This document shows, piece after piece, positions 17,125 to 25,927 of a stretch of DNA of 64,000 nucleotides. This DNA is from Rhodospirillaceae bacterium. Lineage in GTDB: Bacteria; Pseudomonadota; Alphaproteobacteria; DSM-16000; Inquilinaceae. A model generated the notes under the pieces. The model did not search any database and had not been told where the DNA came from. It saw nothing but the letters and a program-made list of their open reading frames with translations. A program made the position numbers and the translations under genes. The stretch's first letter is position 1; each line of letters opens with the position of its first letter. The DNA lies in contig JACKIH010000003.1 in assembly GCA_020638575.1 (NCBI GenBank), forward strand, positions 3,583,001 to 3,647,000, read 5' to 3'.

Positions 17125-17158
17125 GGGGCGCGTCGGATTTCTAGTCTGAGTAGCAACG

Positions 17159-17173
17159 ATGGAGGGACTCCAT
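17159..17173 (+). promoter_or_regulatory. small leader hairpin before infC
   Basis: ATGGAG and CTCCAT are perfect 6-bp arms around GGA. The hairpin ends four bases before the infC Shine-Dalgarno (AGGA, about 17178-17181). The same stretch also reads as a six-codon frame ending in TAG. A role in infC translation is speculative. Confidence 0.3.
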
Positions 17174-17186
17174 AGCTAGGACACCT

Positions 17187-17708
17187 GTGACGACGCCACC
17201 GGCGAAGGACGGACCGCGCGTGAACGGAGAGATCAGCGTGCCGAAAGTCCGTTTGGTGGCACCCGATGGAACCATGGTCGGCGTCGTCGGCATTCGCGAG
17301 GCGCTTGAGGCAGCCGCGCAGATTGGATTGGATCTGGTCGAAGTGTCGCCCAATGCGGACCCCCCGGTCTGCAAGGTGCTCGACTACGGAAAATATAAAT
17401 ACGAGGCGCAGAAGAAGAAGAACGAAGCCCGTAAGAAGCAGAAGGTCATCGAGGTTAAAGAGATCAAGCTGCGCCCCAACATCGACACCAACGATTACGA
17501 GATCAAGCTGCGCAACGCGCGGCGCTTCCTCGACGATGGCGACAAGGTGAAGGTGACGCTGCGGTTCCGCGGGCGGGAAATGGCCCACCAGGAACTGGGG
17601 ATGAACGTGCTCACGCGGGTACGTGACAACCTGGAAGGTCTCGCCAAGGTCGAGCAGATGCCGAAGATGGAAGGCCGCCAGATGATCATGGTGCTGGCTC
17701 CGCGCTAG
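17187..17708 (+). CDS. infC: translation initiation factor IF-3
   Basis: Binds the 30S subunit and proofreads initiator tRNA and start codon choice. The 173 residues show the N-terminal domain (VNGEISVPKVRLVAPDGTMV), the basic linker helix (KYKYEAQKKKNEARKKQK, about residues 70-88) and the C-terminal domain with KLRPNIDTNDYEIK, GDKVKVTLRFRGREMAH and MEGRQMIMVLAP. The GTG start follows AGGA by five bases. It lies 62 bases after thrS. The usual rpmI-rplT genes do not follow; the next gene is a short-chain dehydrogenase. Confidence 0.95.
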   Translation: MTTPPAKDGPRVNGEISVPKVRLVAPDGTMVGVVGIREALEAAAQIGLDLVEVSPNADPPVCKVLDYGKYKYEAQKKKNEARKKQKVIEVKEIKLRPNIDTNDYEIKLRNARRFLDDGDKVKVTLRFRGREMAHQELGMNVLTRVRDNLEGLAKVEQMPKMEGRQMIMVLAPR

Positions 17709-18039
17709 TGTGGTGGATCAGACGTCCGTTCGCTCAGGCCGCCAGAGCGGAATTGCACGTCTGGTCCGAAAACCACGCGAGATTCATATAGTTACGAGTG
17801 TCCCTCTTGAGTCCGAAGTTCGCTCGGGACCTGGTTCTGAGATCTTGCGAACTTCGGAATCGGGACACTAGGATCCGGCATTGGCGGCCGGCCACGGGCT
17901 TCGGCACCACCGCCCACATCGCGAACGATCGTCCGGCGACCGTACCGGCAACGCAGCGGGTGCGCGGCAGCGTGCGGCCGCCCGATCCACGTGAAACACC
18001 GCGTGTAAGACACCGCACGTGAAACGCCGGGGGGATGCC
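17709..18039. other. intergenic region with nested palindrome
   Basis: About 330 bases between infC and an SDR gene without a credible coding region. The rpmI-rplT genes that commonly follow infC are not here. The main content is a nested inverted repeat at 17798-17868, listed separately. Confidence 0.5.
17798..17868. repeat. nested inverted repeat (71 bp)
   Basis: The outer arms GTGTCCC (17798-17804) and GGGACAC (17862-17868) enclose inner perfect 12-bp arms TCCGAAGTTCGC (17812-17823) and GCGAACTTCGGA (17847-17858). The two halves are similar, not identical, as in miniature transposable elements or paired insertion-sequence ends. No clear target duplication is visible. An alternative is a transcription terminator for infC, but the nested long arms are unusual for that. 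Confidence 0.6.
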
Positions 18040-18837
18040 ATGCGGCTGAAGGACAGGTCGGCCATCGTCACCGGGGCGGCCCAGGGCATCGGGGCGGCCT
18101 GTGCCGAGCTGTTCCTGGCCGAAGGGGCCCGCGTCGCCCTCGTCGACATCGACGCGGAGACGGGAACCAGGTTGGCCGCCCGCTTGGCCACCGACTACCC
18201 CGACCGGGTGCTCTTCCAGGCGACCGACGTGTCGGATGCCGCAGCCGTCACCGCCGCAGTTGATGCCGCGGAGGCCGCCTTCGGCACGGTGGACGTGCTG
18301 GTCAACGCCGCCGCCATCACCGCCAAGGGCACCATTCTCGACCTCGACATGGCGAGCTTCGAGCAGGTGTTTCGAGTGAATCTGCTGAGCGGCTTCCTGA
18401 TGGGCCAGCAGGTGGCGAAGCGCCTGGTGGCGGCCGGCCGTTCCGGGGCCATCGTCAACCTGTCCTCGGTCAACGGCCAGGTGGCGATCGCCGACCAGAC
18501 GGCCTATGTCGCCATGAAGGGCGGCGTCAACCAGCTCACCAAGGCGATGGCCCTGGCGCTGGCCCCCCGCGGCATCCGCGTCAACGCCGTCGCCCCCGGC
18601 TCCATCCGCACCGAGATGTTCGCCAAGGTGGTCAACAACCCGGCCGTCTACCGCTCCACGCTGTCGCGTACGCCGCTCGGCCGGCCGGGCGAGCCGGCGG
18701 AGGTGGCCAAGCTCTGCGCCTTCCTGGCCAGCGACGATGCGGCGTATATCACCGGCGAAGTGGTGGTGATCGACGGCGGGCGGATGGCGCTCAACTACAC
18801 CGTGCCGGTGCCCGACGGGGCGTTGGACGGCGGCTGA
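18040..18837 (+). CDS. SDR family oxidoreductase
   Basis: Classical short-chain dehydrogenase/reductase of 265 residues with NAD(P)-binding TGAAQGIG (about 10-17), the NAA motif and active site Ser then Tyr156/Lys160 (AYVAMKGG). The substrate is unknown. The ATG at 18040 fits the usual N-terminus (MRLKDRSAIVTG); an upstream ATG at 18019 is possible. It is followed after 48 bases by a thiamine-diphosphate enzyme, so the two probably form an operon acting on a hydroxy- or keto-acid, by analogy with similar pairs (inference). Confidence 0.9.
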   Translation: MRLKDRSAIVTGAAQGIGAACAELFLAEGARVALVDIDAETGTRLAARLATDYPDRVLFQATDVSDAAAVTAAVDAAEAAFGTVDVLVNAAAITAKGTILDLDMASFEQVFRVNLLSGFLMGQQVAKRLVAAGRSGAIVNLSSVNGQVAIADQTAYVAMKGGVNQLTKAMALALAPRGIRVNAVAPGSIRTEMFAKVVNNPAVYRSTLSRTPLGRPGEPAEVAKLCAFLASDDAAYITGEVVVIDGGRMALNYTVPVPDGALDGG

Positions 18838-18885
18838 TCCGGCGGCCGCCCCGATGCATCGAAGAAAGAAGAGGACGCGAAGCCC

Positions 18886-20529
18886 ATGCGCACCGGCGGA
18901 CAACTGGTCGTCGACAGTCTGAAGGCAGAGGGTGTCCGGCGCGTGTTCTGCGTGCCGGGCGAAAGCTACCTGGCGGTGCTGGATGCGCTCTACGACAGCG
19001 GCATCGCGCTCACCGTTTCCCGCCAGGAAGGGGGGGCTGCGTTCATGGCGGATGCCTGGGGCAAGCTCACCGGCCGGCCCGGCGTCGCCATGGTCACGCG
19101 TGGACCCGGCGCCAGCAACGCCGCCTGCGGTGTCCACGTCGCCCAGCAGGATGCCACGCCGATGCTGCTGCTGGTGGGCCAGGTGGCCCGCGGCCATCGC
19201 CACCGCGGCGCCTTCCAGGAGGTCGACTACCGCGACTTTTTCGGCGGCATGGCCAAATGGGTGGCCGAGATCGACAGCGCCGACCGGGTGCCGGAGATGA
19301 TGAGCCGGGCCTTCCACGTCGCCCAGTCGGGCCGGCCGGGTCCGGTGGTGCTGGCCCTGCCGGAAGATATGCTGCGCGAGACGGCCGATGTGTCGGCGGT
19401 GTCCGGGCGTGCGCCCATCGCCAGGCCGGCCCCGGCACCGGCCGATCTCAGCCGGTTGGCCGGACTGCTGGCGGTGGCCGAGCGGCCGCTGCTGGTGCTC
19501 GGCGGCACGCCGTGGACGGCCGATGCGGTGGTGCAGATCACCCGGTTTGCCGAACGCCAGGCCCTGCCGGTGGCGGTCACCTTCCGGCGCCAGATGCTGT
19601 TCGATCACCTGCATCCCAACTATGCCGGCGACCTGGGGATCGGCGCCAACCCGGCCCTGCTCGACCGCATCGCCACATCCGACCTGCTGATCGTGGTGGG
19701 CGATGCGCTGTCTGAGGTGCCGAGCCAGGGCTACACCCTGCTGGACATCCCCGAGCCCAGCCAGGCTCTGGTGCATGTGCTGCCCGATGGGGCGGAGCTG
19801 GGGCGCGTCTACCGGCCCGACTTGCCGATCCAGGCCAACCCCATCGCCTTCGCCGCAGCGGTTGCCCGCCTGCCGGGGGCCGCACCGACGCCGGCGCGCG
19901 TGGAGCGGGTGGCCGAGGCCCATGCCGCCTATCTGGCGTGGAGCGAGGAGATGCCGGAGATGCCGGGCCGCTTGCAGATGGCCGGCGTCATCGCGGCGTT
20001 GCGTACGCGCCTGGAGCCCGACACCATCATCGCCAACGGCGCCGGCAACTTCGCGTCCTGGGTGCATCGCTTCTGGCGCTACCGTCGCTTCGCCACCCAG
20101 GTGGCGCCCACCTCCGGCACCATGGGCTACGGCCTGCCCGCGGCCATTGCCGCCAAGCTCGCCTTTCCCATGGCACCGGTTGTGTGCGTGTCCGGCGACG
20201 GCGACTTCCAGATGACGGGGATGGAGTTCTCCACCGCCGTACAGGTGGGGGCTGCCGTGGTGGTGCTGGTGATCGACAATGGCATCTACGGCACCATCCG
20301 CATGCACCAGGAACGCGCCTATCCCGGCCGGGTGATCGCCACTTCGCTGACGAACCCGGACTTCGCCGCGCTGGCGGAAGCGTGCGGCGGCTACGGCGAG
20401 CGGGTGGAGACCACCGACGCCTTCGGGCCGGCCTTCGACCGGGCGATGGCCAGCGGCAAGCCGGCCATCCTCCATCTCCTCATCGATCCCCGCGCCATCG
20501 CCCCCGGCAAGGTGCTGCCGGAAAGCTGA
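18886..20529 (+). CDS. thiamine pyrophosphate-binding enzyme (acetolactate synthase-like)
   Basis: ThDP enzyme of the acetolactate synthase/2-oxoacid decarboxylase superfamily, 547 residues. The N-terminal PYR domain has the catalytic Glu in SRQEGGAAFMADAWGK; a middle domain follows; the C-terminal PP domain has the metal/ThDP motif GDGDFQMTGMEF and then DNGIYGTI. Such enzymes make acetohydroxy acids or decarboxylate 2-oxo acids. It lacks the neighbouring small regulatory subunit of true biosynthetic IlvBH, so it is more likely a catabolic or specialised member. Shine-Dalgarno AAGAGGA lies upstream of the ATG. Confidence 0.9.
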   Translation: MRTGGQLVVDSLKAEGVRRVFCVPGESYLAVLDALYDSGIALTVSRQEGGAAFMADAWGKLTGRPGVAMVTRGPGASNAACGVHVAQQDATPMLLLVGQVARGHRHRGAFQEVDYRDFFGGMAKWVAEIDSADRVPEMMSRAFHVAQSGRPGPVVLALPEDMLRETADVSAVSGRAPIARPAPAPADLSRLAGLLAVAERPLLVLGGTPWTADAVVQITRFAERQALPVAVTFRRQMLFDHLHPNYAGDLGIGANPALLDRIATSDLLIVVGDALSEVPSQGYTLLDIPEPSQALVHVLPDGAELGRVYRPDLPIQANPIAFAAAVARLPGAAPTPARVERVAEAHAAYLAWSEEMPEMPGRLQMAGVIAALRTRLEPDTIIANGAGNFASWVHRFWRYRRFATQVAPTSGTMGYGLPAAIAAKLAFPMAPVVCVSGDGDFQMTGMEFSTAVQVGAAVVVLVIDNGIYGTIRMHQERAYPGRVIATSLTNPDFAALAEACGGYGERVETTDAFGPAFDRAMASGKPAILHLLIDPRAIAPGKVLPES

Positions 20530-20571
20530 GCGCCCGCCGCCGGACGGGGGAGCGGCCGGGAAAGGTACGGC

Positions 20572-21978
20572 CTATGGCGCGGCGCGGCTCCGCTCCAGCA
20601 GCAAGGTGAACTGGTCGCGGCTGAGGAAACCGGTCGGCTCCGCCCCGATGCTCTCCTGCCATTCGCCGATGATCTGGCGGCTGTGCGGCCCCAGCACGCC
20701 GTCGGGCACGCCGATATCGAACCCCAGACGGCCGAGTGCCTGTTGCACGTCCCACGCCTGGCGCCAGGTCAGGGTCAACGGCTCGGTGGCGGAAGGCGGC
20801 ACGTCCAGCAGGGCCGCCACGGTGGGGCCGATGATGGCACCTGCGATGGCACCCTCGCCGTTGGCATCGGCCTCTGCGGGCGGCGGCATGGCGACGGGGG
20901 CCGCGGCAATGGTCGTGCCTGCACCGGGGGCGGGCAGGCCGGGGACGGCACCGGCATCGGCGTAGGGTGTCGGGGCATCCGATCCCGGCGGCGCCGGCAC
21001 GGCCGGGGGCAGGCGCTCGGTCGGTTCCGCGCCGGTAACGGCGCCCGGGCTCGGCACGTCGACCTCCGCAGCGGGGTCGGCACCGCTGGCGCCGTCCAAA
21101 GCCGCGTGGTCTTCGTCCACATAGTCGCCGATCACCGTGGGAAGCCGCGTGACGTCGCCATAGACCTGTGGCACCTGGGCGCCGTTGGTGGCCTGGTCGA
21201 CCGCCTGCTGGATCTGGCGCAGCAGGTTGCCGAGCGGCCGGTCGACGTCCTGGAAGGCGGTGTCGAGCGCCACCGCAAAGGGACCTTGGAACAGGATGCC
21301 GTAGGGGAACTGCCGGTCCGGTGCGTCCGACAGGGCGACCAGCACGCGGTCCGGCACGCTCAGCGGCGGCGCCAGGCCGGCGGCTTCGCCCCGCAGGCCG
21401 TTCTGCCAGGCGCCATCGATCAGCACCAGGCCGAGCGCCTGCGCCGGGGCCACCGCGGCGATCAGGTCCGACAGGGGCACGCTGGCCGACCACCATTCCG
21501 GCTGGGCCAGCGGCGACAGGTCCACTCCCAGCAGGTAGGTGCGGTGGCCATGCTGCTGGGCCAGGCCGAAATAGGCCGCCACCACCACATCGGTCGACGC
21601 CGCCTCTTCCGACAGCGTCGCCAGCACCGCAAACAGGTCGCGCGTCGACATGTCGAAGCGCAGGTCGACCTCGAAGCCCGCCTCCTGCAATTGCCGGGCG
21701 AAGGCGCGTGCATCGACCGACGCCGTGCGCACCGGCGACAGGTCCTCATAGGCGGTGTTGCCGATGACGAGCGCGATGGCGTCGGCCTCGGCGGCCGGCG
21801 ACGCCAGCGTAACGGCGCTGCCCGCCATGGCCGCGGCGAAGGCCGCTGCCAGGCGCCGCCGGAGGGATGGTGCGGGCGCGACGGCGCGTCGCTCGCCTGC
21901 TGTGGTGTTCGGTCGCAATCTGGCCACGAAAACCCCGTTCGCTCGCTGCCGCCGGACCCTGGCGTCCGTCCCTAACAT
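20572..21978 (-). CDS. caspase-like (peptidase C14) domain protein lacking catalytic residues, with peptidoglycan-binding-like C-terminus
   Basis: About 468 residues. After a long basic N-region and hydrophobic stretch (LAAAFAAAMAGSAVTLAS, a likely signal peptide or anchor) comes a caspase-like fold: ALVIGNTAYEDLSPVRTASVDA, then AAYFGLAQQHGHRTYLLGVD and LVLIDGAWQNGL. In active bacterial C14 peptidases these last two read about YYAGHG and LDACRNN; here the His is Leu and the Cys is gone, so it should be proteolytically dead. A Pro/Ala-rich linker leads to a C-terminal PG-binding-1-like helical domain (about 405-465: QQALGRLGFDIGVPDGVLGP). It is divergent from the heme sensor/kinase pair. The start is uncertain (ATG at 21978; a GTG about 50 bases further in is possible; the frame opens to 22149). 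Confidence 0.8.
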   Translation of the reverse strand: MLGTDARVRRQRANGVFVARLRPNTTAGERRAVAPAPSLRRRLAAAFAAAMAGSAVTLASPAAEADAIALVIGNTAYEDLSPVRTASVDARAFARQLQEAGFEVDLRFDMSTRDLFAVLATLSEEAASTDVVVAAYFGLAQQHGHRTYLLGVDLSPLAQPEWWSASVPLSDLIAAVAPAQALGLVLIDGAWQNGLRGEAAGLAPPLSVPDRVLVALSDAPDRQFPYGILFQGPFAVALDTAFQDVDRPLGNLLRQIQQAVDQATNGAQVPQVYGDVTRLPTVIGDYVDEDHAALDGASGADPAAEVDVPSPGAVTGAEPTERLPPAVPAPPGSDAPTPYADAGAVPGLPAPGAGTTIAAAPVAMPPPAEADANGEGAIAGAIIGPTVAALLDVPPSATEPLTLTWRQAWDVQQALGRLGFDIGVPDGVLGPHSRQIIGEWQESIGAEPTGFLSRDQFTLLLERSRAAP

Positions 21979-22175
21979 GCCACCGCGCGAACCGGCACGC
22001 CAACCGCCGGCGCAAGGCAGGCCGCGGGATGCGATGGCGGTGGTTCCGGGATCGGGAGATGTGTCACAGTCTAAGCATGCGGGATCGGAGTGTCGGCGCG
22101 TGACGGGCGGGAGCGAAGCGCCTGGAGCGAAGGCGCGCCGGCCACCCAAGCCGCGGTCTGAGGGGGAGGGAAACG

Positions 22176-23048
22176 ATGGGGTTGCGGCTGAAATTCAATC
22201 TGGTGCTCTTGGGCACGTTTCTCATCGGCATCGCCATCGCCGCCGGGCTGCTGCTGCCGATGATCCGCGACAACGCCCGCGCCTCGGTGATGGAAAGCGC
22301 GCGCATCATGATGGAAAGCGCGCTGGCGATTCGCGGCTACACCGCCAGCCAGATCCGGCCGCTCCTTGAGCCCCTGATGGAAGACCGCTTCCTGCCGCAC
22401 AGCGTGCCCTCCTTCGCCGCCCAGACCAACTTCCAGGCATTGCGCGACCGCTTTCCCGAATACACCTACAAGGAGCCGGCGCTGAACCCGACCAATCTGG
22501 CCGACCGCGCGACGGATTGGGAAGCCGACATCATCCACGCATTCCGCAACGACCCCACCCTCGATGAGATCTCGCTGGTGCGCGACACCCCCACCGGCCA
22601 GAGCATGGTGCTGGCGCGGCCCATCACGGCGTCCAGCCAGGCCTGCCTCGTCTGTCACAGCGTGCCGGAAAACGCGCCGCCCACCATGATCGACATGTAC
22701 GGCAGCCAGAACGGCTTCGGCTGGACCCTGGGCGACGTGATCGCCGCCCAGGTGGTCTCGGTGCCGATGACGCTGCCCATGAGCCGGGCCTGGACCACCT
22801 TCGCCTCCTTGATGGGGGCATTGGCGTTGGTGTTCCTGCTGGTGGGCGTCGGCCTTAACCTGCTGCTCAACCGCGTCGTCATCCGGCCGGTGGTGCGCAT
22901 CGCGCGGATGGCCGAGGAGGTCAGCCTGGGGCGTAGCGACGTGCCGGAGTACCGCCACAAGGCGCGCGACGAGATCGGCATCCTGGCAACGTCGTTCAAC
23001 CGTATGCGGCGCAGCCTGGAGAGCGCCATGAAGCTTCTGAATGACTAG
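22176..23048 (+). CDS. Tll0287-like (DUF3365) c-type heme sensor with HAMP domain
   Basis: Membrane receptor of 290 residues: N-terminal membrane segment (about 10-30), a periplasmic DUF3365-type domain with a covalent heme motif CLVCH (Cys157, Cys160, His161), a second membrane segment (about 210-235) and a cytoplasmic HAMP domain (about 236-285, with RPVVRIARMAEEVSLG and DEIGILATSFNRM). DUF3365 domains bind c-type heme and are thought to sense redox state or gas. No output domain is present. The gene overlaps the following Ser/Thr kinase gene by 8 bases, so the kinase is its probable partner. Confidence 0.9.
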   Translation: MGLRLKFNLVLLGTFLIGIAIAAGLLLPMIRDNARASVMESARIMMESALAIRGYTASQIRPLLEPLMEDRFLPHSVPSFAAQTNFQALRDRFPEYTYKEPALNPTNLADRATDWEADIIHAFRNDPTLDEISLVRDTPTGQSMVLARPITASSQACLVCHSVPENAPPTMIDMYGSQNGFGWTLGDVIAAQVVSVPMTLPMSRAWTTFASLMGALALVFLLVGVGLNLLLNRVVIRPVVRIARMAEEVSLGRSDVPEYRHKARDEIGILATSFNRMRRSLESAMKLLND

Positions 23049-24474
23049 TTCGAACGACCAGGAGGGGCAGACCCGGCTCTCGTCCAACCCGTTCGCCCGG
23101 CCCCGCCGGCTCGGCCGCTACCGGCTGGAGCGCGAGCTGGGCCGCGGTGCCATGGGTTCGGTCTACCTGGCGGTGGACGAGACCATGGACCGCCAGGTCG
23201 CGCTGAAGACCATTCATCCCGCCCTGCTGGGCAGCGAAGACCGCCAGGACTGGCTCGACCGCTTCTTGCGCGAGGCGCGGGCGGCGGCGCGCTGCCTGCA
23301 TCCCAACATCGTCACCGTGTTCGATTTCGGCGACCACGACGGCGTGCCCTTCATCTCCATGGAATATGTGGACGGCCAGCCGGTGCGCACGCTGCTTACC
23401 CAGCGCGGCAACCTGACCGTCGACCAGGCGGTGACAGTGGTGGGCCAGGTGCTGGCCGCCTTGGCGGAAGCCCACACCCACGGCGTCGTCCACCGAGACA
23501 TCAAGCCCGCCAACGTGCTGCTCACCCGCACCGGCACGGTGAAGGTGACGGATTTCGGCATCGCCCGGCTGGATACCGCCAACTGGTCGGGCGTCGGCAC
23601 CATGGTCGGCACGCCGTCCTACATGTCGCCGGAGCAGTTCTCCGGCGATCCGGTGGATGCCCGCACCGACATATTCGCCGTGGGTGTGTTGCTCTACGAG
23701 CTGCTGACCGGCGGCAAGCCGTTCCCCGGCAAGAAGCTCAACGACATCATGACGACGATCCTGGAAAAGGACCCACGCGACCCGGCCGAACTGGGCGTGG
23801 CGGTGCCGCCGGGGCTGATGCGCGTGGTCTCGACGGCGCTCAACAAGGCGCCCGCCGACCGCTATTCCACCGCCGAAGCCTTTCGCAACGCGCTGATGTC
23901 GTGGTCGGCCCCGCAGCAGGCGACGACCGTGCGCGAACGCCTGGTGGTGCCGCCGGGCCCGGCGGGTGCCCCGGCGGCACCAGTGCGGCCGGCCGCGGAG
24001 ATCCCCCCGGCGGTGCTGGAAGACGCCACCAAGGTGTTGTCCAGCCTGATCGGCCCGCTGGCACGGGTGCTGGTGGACAAGCAGTCGGCCCTGGCGGCCG
24101 ACATCGGCGACCTCTACGCCCGCCTCGCGGAGTCCATCGCCGACGAGAGCGACCGCCGGGCTTTTCTCAGGCGCGGCGAGCGGGTGGCGGCACGGGCCGC
24201 CGGCCTGCCCGATCCCGGCCGCAGCACGCTCAGTGGCACGGGCACTGCCTCCGGCACCACCGGGTCGGCTCCGGCCACCTGGCTCGATCCCGGCGTGCAA
24301 AAGCGGCTGACCGATGCGCTGCTGCCCGCCGTCGGCCCCATGGCGGGCCACCTGGTGCGCCGGGAATCGCGCAACGCCACCGGGGTGCCCGATCTGGTGC
24401 AGCGGCTCGCCCAGCACATCCCCGAAGGTGACGACCGCAAGACGTTCTTCCGCACGCTGGGCATCAAGGGCTAG
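23041..24474 (+). CDS. serine/threonine protein kinase with duplicated C-terminal module
   Basis: Hanks-type protein kinase, 477 residues. The kinase domain (about 25-285) has the glycine loop GRGAMGSVYLAVD, ATP-anchoring Lys56 (VALKTI), catalytic HRDIKPANVL (His151, Asp153), DFG, and GTPSYMSPEQF. After a Pro/Ala-rich linker, two similar segments occur: about 335-380 (LIGPLARVLVDKQSA then DRRAFLRR) and about 428-474 (AVGPMAGHLVRRESR then DRKTFFRTLG). There is no membrane segment. Its start overlaps the end of the heme-HAMP sensor gene (ATGACTAG), which indicates translational coupling and a shared signalling task. Confidence 0.93.
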   Translation: MTSSNDQEGQTRLSSNPFARPRRLGRYRLERELGRGAMGSVYLAVDETMDRQVALKTIHPALLGSEDRQDWLDRFLREARAAARCLHPNIVTVFDFGDHDGVPFISMEYVDGQPVRTLLTQRGNLTVDQAVTVVGQVLAALAEAHTHGVVHRDIKPANVLLTRTGTVKVTDFGIARLDTANWSGVGTMVGTPSYMSPEQFSGDPVDARTDIFAVGVLLYELLTGGKPFPGKKLNDIMTTILEKDPRDPAELGVAVPPGLMRVVSTALNKAPADRYSTAEAFRNALMSWSAPQQATTVRERLVVPPGPAGAPAAPVRPAAEIPPAVLEDATKVLSSLIGPLARVLVDKQSALAADIGDLYARLAESIADESDRRAFLRRGERVAARAAGLPDPGRSTLSGTGTASGTTGSAPATWLDPGVQKRLTDALLPAVGPMAGHLVRRESRNATGVPDLVQRLAQHIPEGDDRKTFFRTLGIKG

Positions 24475-24772
24475 GAGCATCCCCGTGCCGCTGCCATAGC
24501 GCTGCCCCAAGGCCGTGCTGAACTGGGCGCGGCTCGAACGCATGCCCTGCCGGCCGCACCCTTGAACACGTGCAACAGGGGTACGGTCATGATAAGGCTG
24601 CGAAGGCTTTGCGGGCCGGCCGGGGTGGAGTCGGCCAACCGTTCGGCGTACCCTCCGCGCGGGCAAGCGCGGTCGACACCCGCTCCCCATCGTCACGCCG
24701 GCCACAGGCGCCGTGGCGGGGTTTGAACGCGTACGACGTCGAGAGGCGGTCGCCTCGGAGGATCGGACCATC

Positions 24773-25927
24773 ATGTCCCGTTCGCTGTTCATCGCGCTGG
24801 CCTGCGCCGTCGGTGCCGCTGTCTGGATCCTCTCGGGCCAGTTCGGCGACAGCGCGCCCGAGGCCGATGGCGAGGCGGCGGTGGCATCGGGCGGAGCGGC
24901 CACGGAGGCCGCGGGAGAGTCCGAACAGATCATCCGTACCGTACGTGTACGCCCCAGCGCGGCCGAACCCTTCGAGGATCTGCTGGTGCTCTATGGGCGC
25001 ACGGCGGCGGAGCGCACGGTGGATGTGCGCGCCCAGATCGACGGGCAGGTGGTGGAGGTTTCGGCCGAGCGCGGCGACGTTGTGGCGGCCGGCCAGGTGC
25101 TGGTGCGCCTGTCGACCGACGAACGTGCCGCCCGGGTGGCGCAGGGCGAAGCCCTGGTGGCCCAGCGCGAAGCGGAACACCAGGCGGCCGCCCGCCTCAA
25201 CCAGAGCGGCTACCGCTCGGCCACCGATCTGGCGGCGGCCCAGGCCGCGCTCGATGCCGCCCGCGCCGACCTGGAACTGGCCCGCCTGCAGCTCGGCCGC
25301 CTGGAAATCACCGCCCCCTTCGACGGCCGGCTGGACCAGCGGCCGGTCGAGTTGGGCGACTTCGTCGACATCGGCCAGACCGTCGCCACGGTGGTGGACC
25401 TCGACCCCGTCCGCGTGGTCGGCCAGGTTTCCGAGCGCCATCTCGGCGAGATCAATATGGGCGAGGTGGCCAACGTGCAGTTGCTGGATGGCCGGGTGGA
25501 GCAGGGTGTCGTCTCCTATGTCGGCGCCACCGCCGACGAGGTGACACGCACCTTCCCGGTGGAGGTGGAGATCGCCAACCCCGACGGCACCCTGATATCC
25601 GGCGTGACGGCGGAAATCAGCGTGCCCATCGCCCGGGTGATGGCCCACCGCATCTCGCCCGGCATCCTCACGCTCGACGACAACGGGGTGATCGGCCTGC
25701 GCGCGGTCGATGCCGAGGGCACGGTGGTGTTCTTTCCCGTGGAGATCGCCGGCGGCTCGTCGGACGCGGTGTGGGTGACGGGGCTGCCCGACACCGCCGA
25801 CGTGATCGTGGTGGGCCAGGATTTCGTGATCGCCGGCCAGCACGTGAACGCCGTGGAGGGAGCCGATCCCGCTGCGGCCGATTTAGAGGATGTCGCACCG
25901 GAGGGTGCGGAGGCCGAGGGGTCTTAG
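24773..25927 (+). CDS. RND efflux periplasmic adaptor subunit (HlyD/MFP family)
   Basis: Membrane fusion protein of 384 residues linking an inner-membrane RND pump to an outer-membrane channel. It has an N-terminal hydrophobic signal/anchor (SLFIALACAVGAAVWIL), a lipoyl half-motif (VDVRAQIDGQVVEV, GDVVAAGQVLVRL), a coiled-coil hairpin (about 125-185), the second lipoyl half (LEITAPFDGRLDQRPVELGD) and beta-barrel regions. The ATG at 24773 follows GGAGGA. The stop codon TAG lies in the first bases of a 276-bp inverted-repeat element, so the C-terminus may have been altered by that insertion. The pump gene follows the element. No outer-membrane factor gene is nearby. Confidence 0.92.
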   Translation: MSRSLFIALACAVGAAVWILSGQFGDSAPEADGEAAVASGGAATEAAGESEQIIRTVRVRPSAAEPFEDLLVLYGRTAAERTVDVRAQIDGQVVEVSAERGDVVAAGQVLVRLSTDERAARVAQGEALVAQREAEHQAAARLNQSGYRSATDLAAAQAALDAARADLELARLQLGRLEITAPFDGRLDQRPVELGDFVDIGQTVATVVDLDPVRVVGQVSERHLGEINMGEVANVQLLDGRVEQGVVSYVGATADEVTRTFPVEVEIANPDGTLISGVTAEISVPIARVMAHRISPGILTLDDNGVIGLRAVDAEGTVVFFPVEIAGGSSDAVWVTGLPDTADVIVVGQDFVIAGQHVNAVEGADPAAADLEDVAPEGAEAEGS

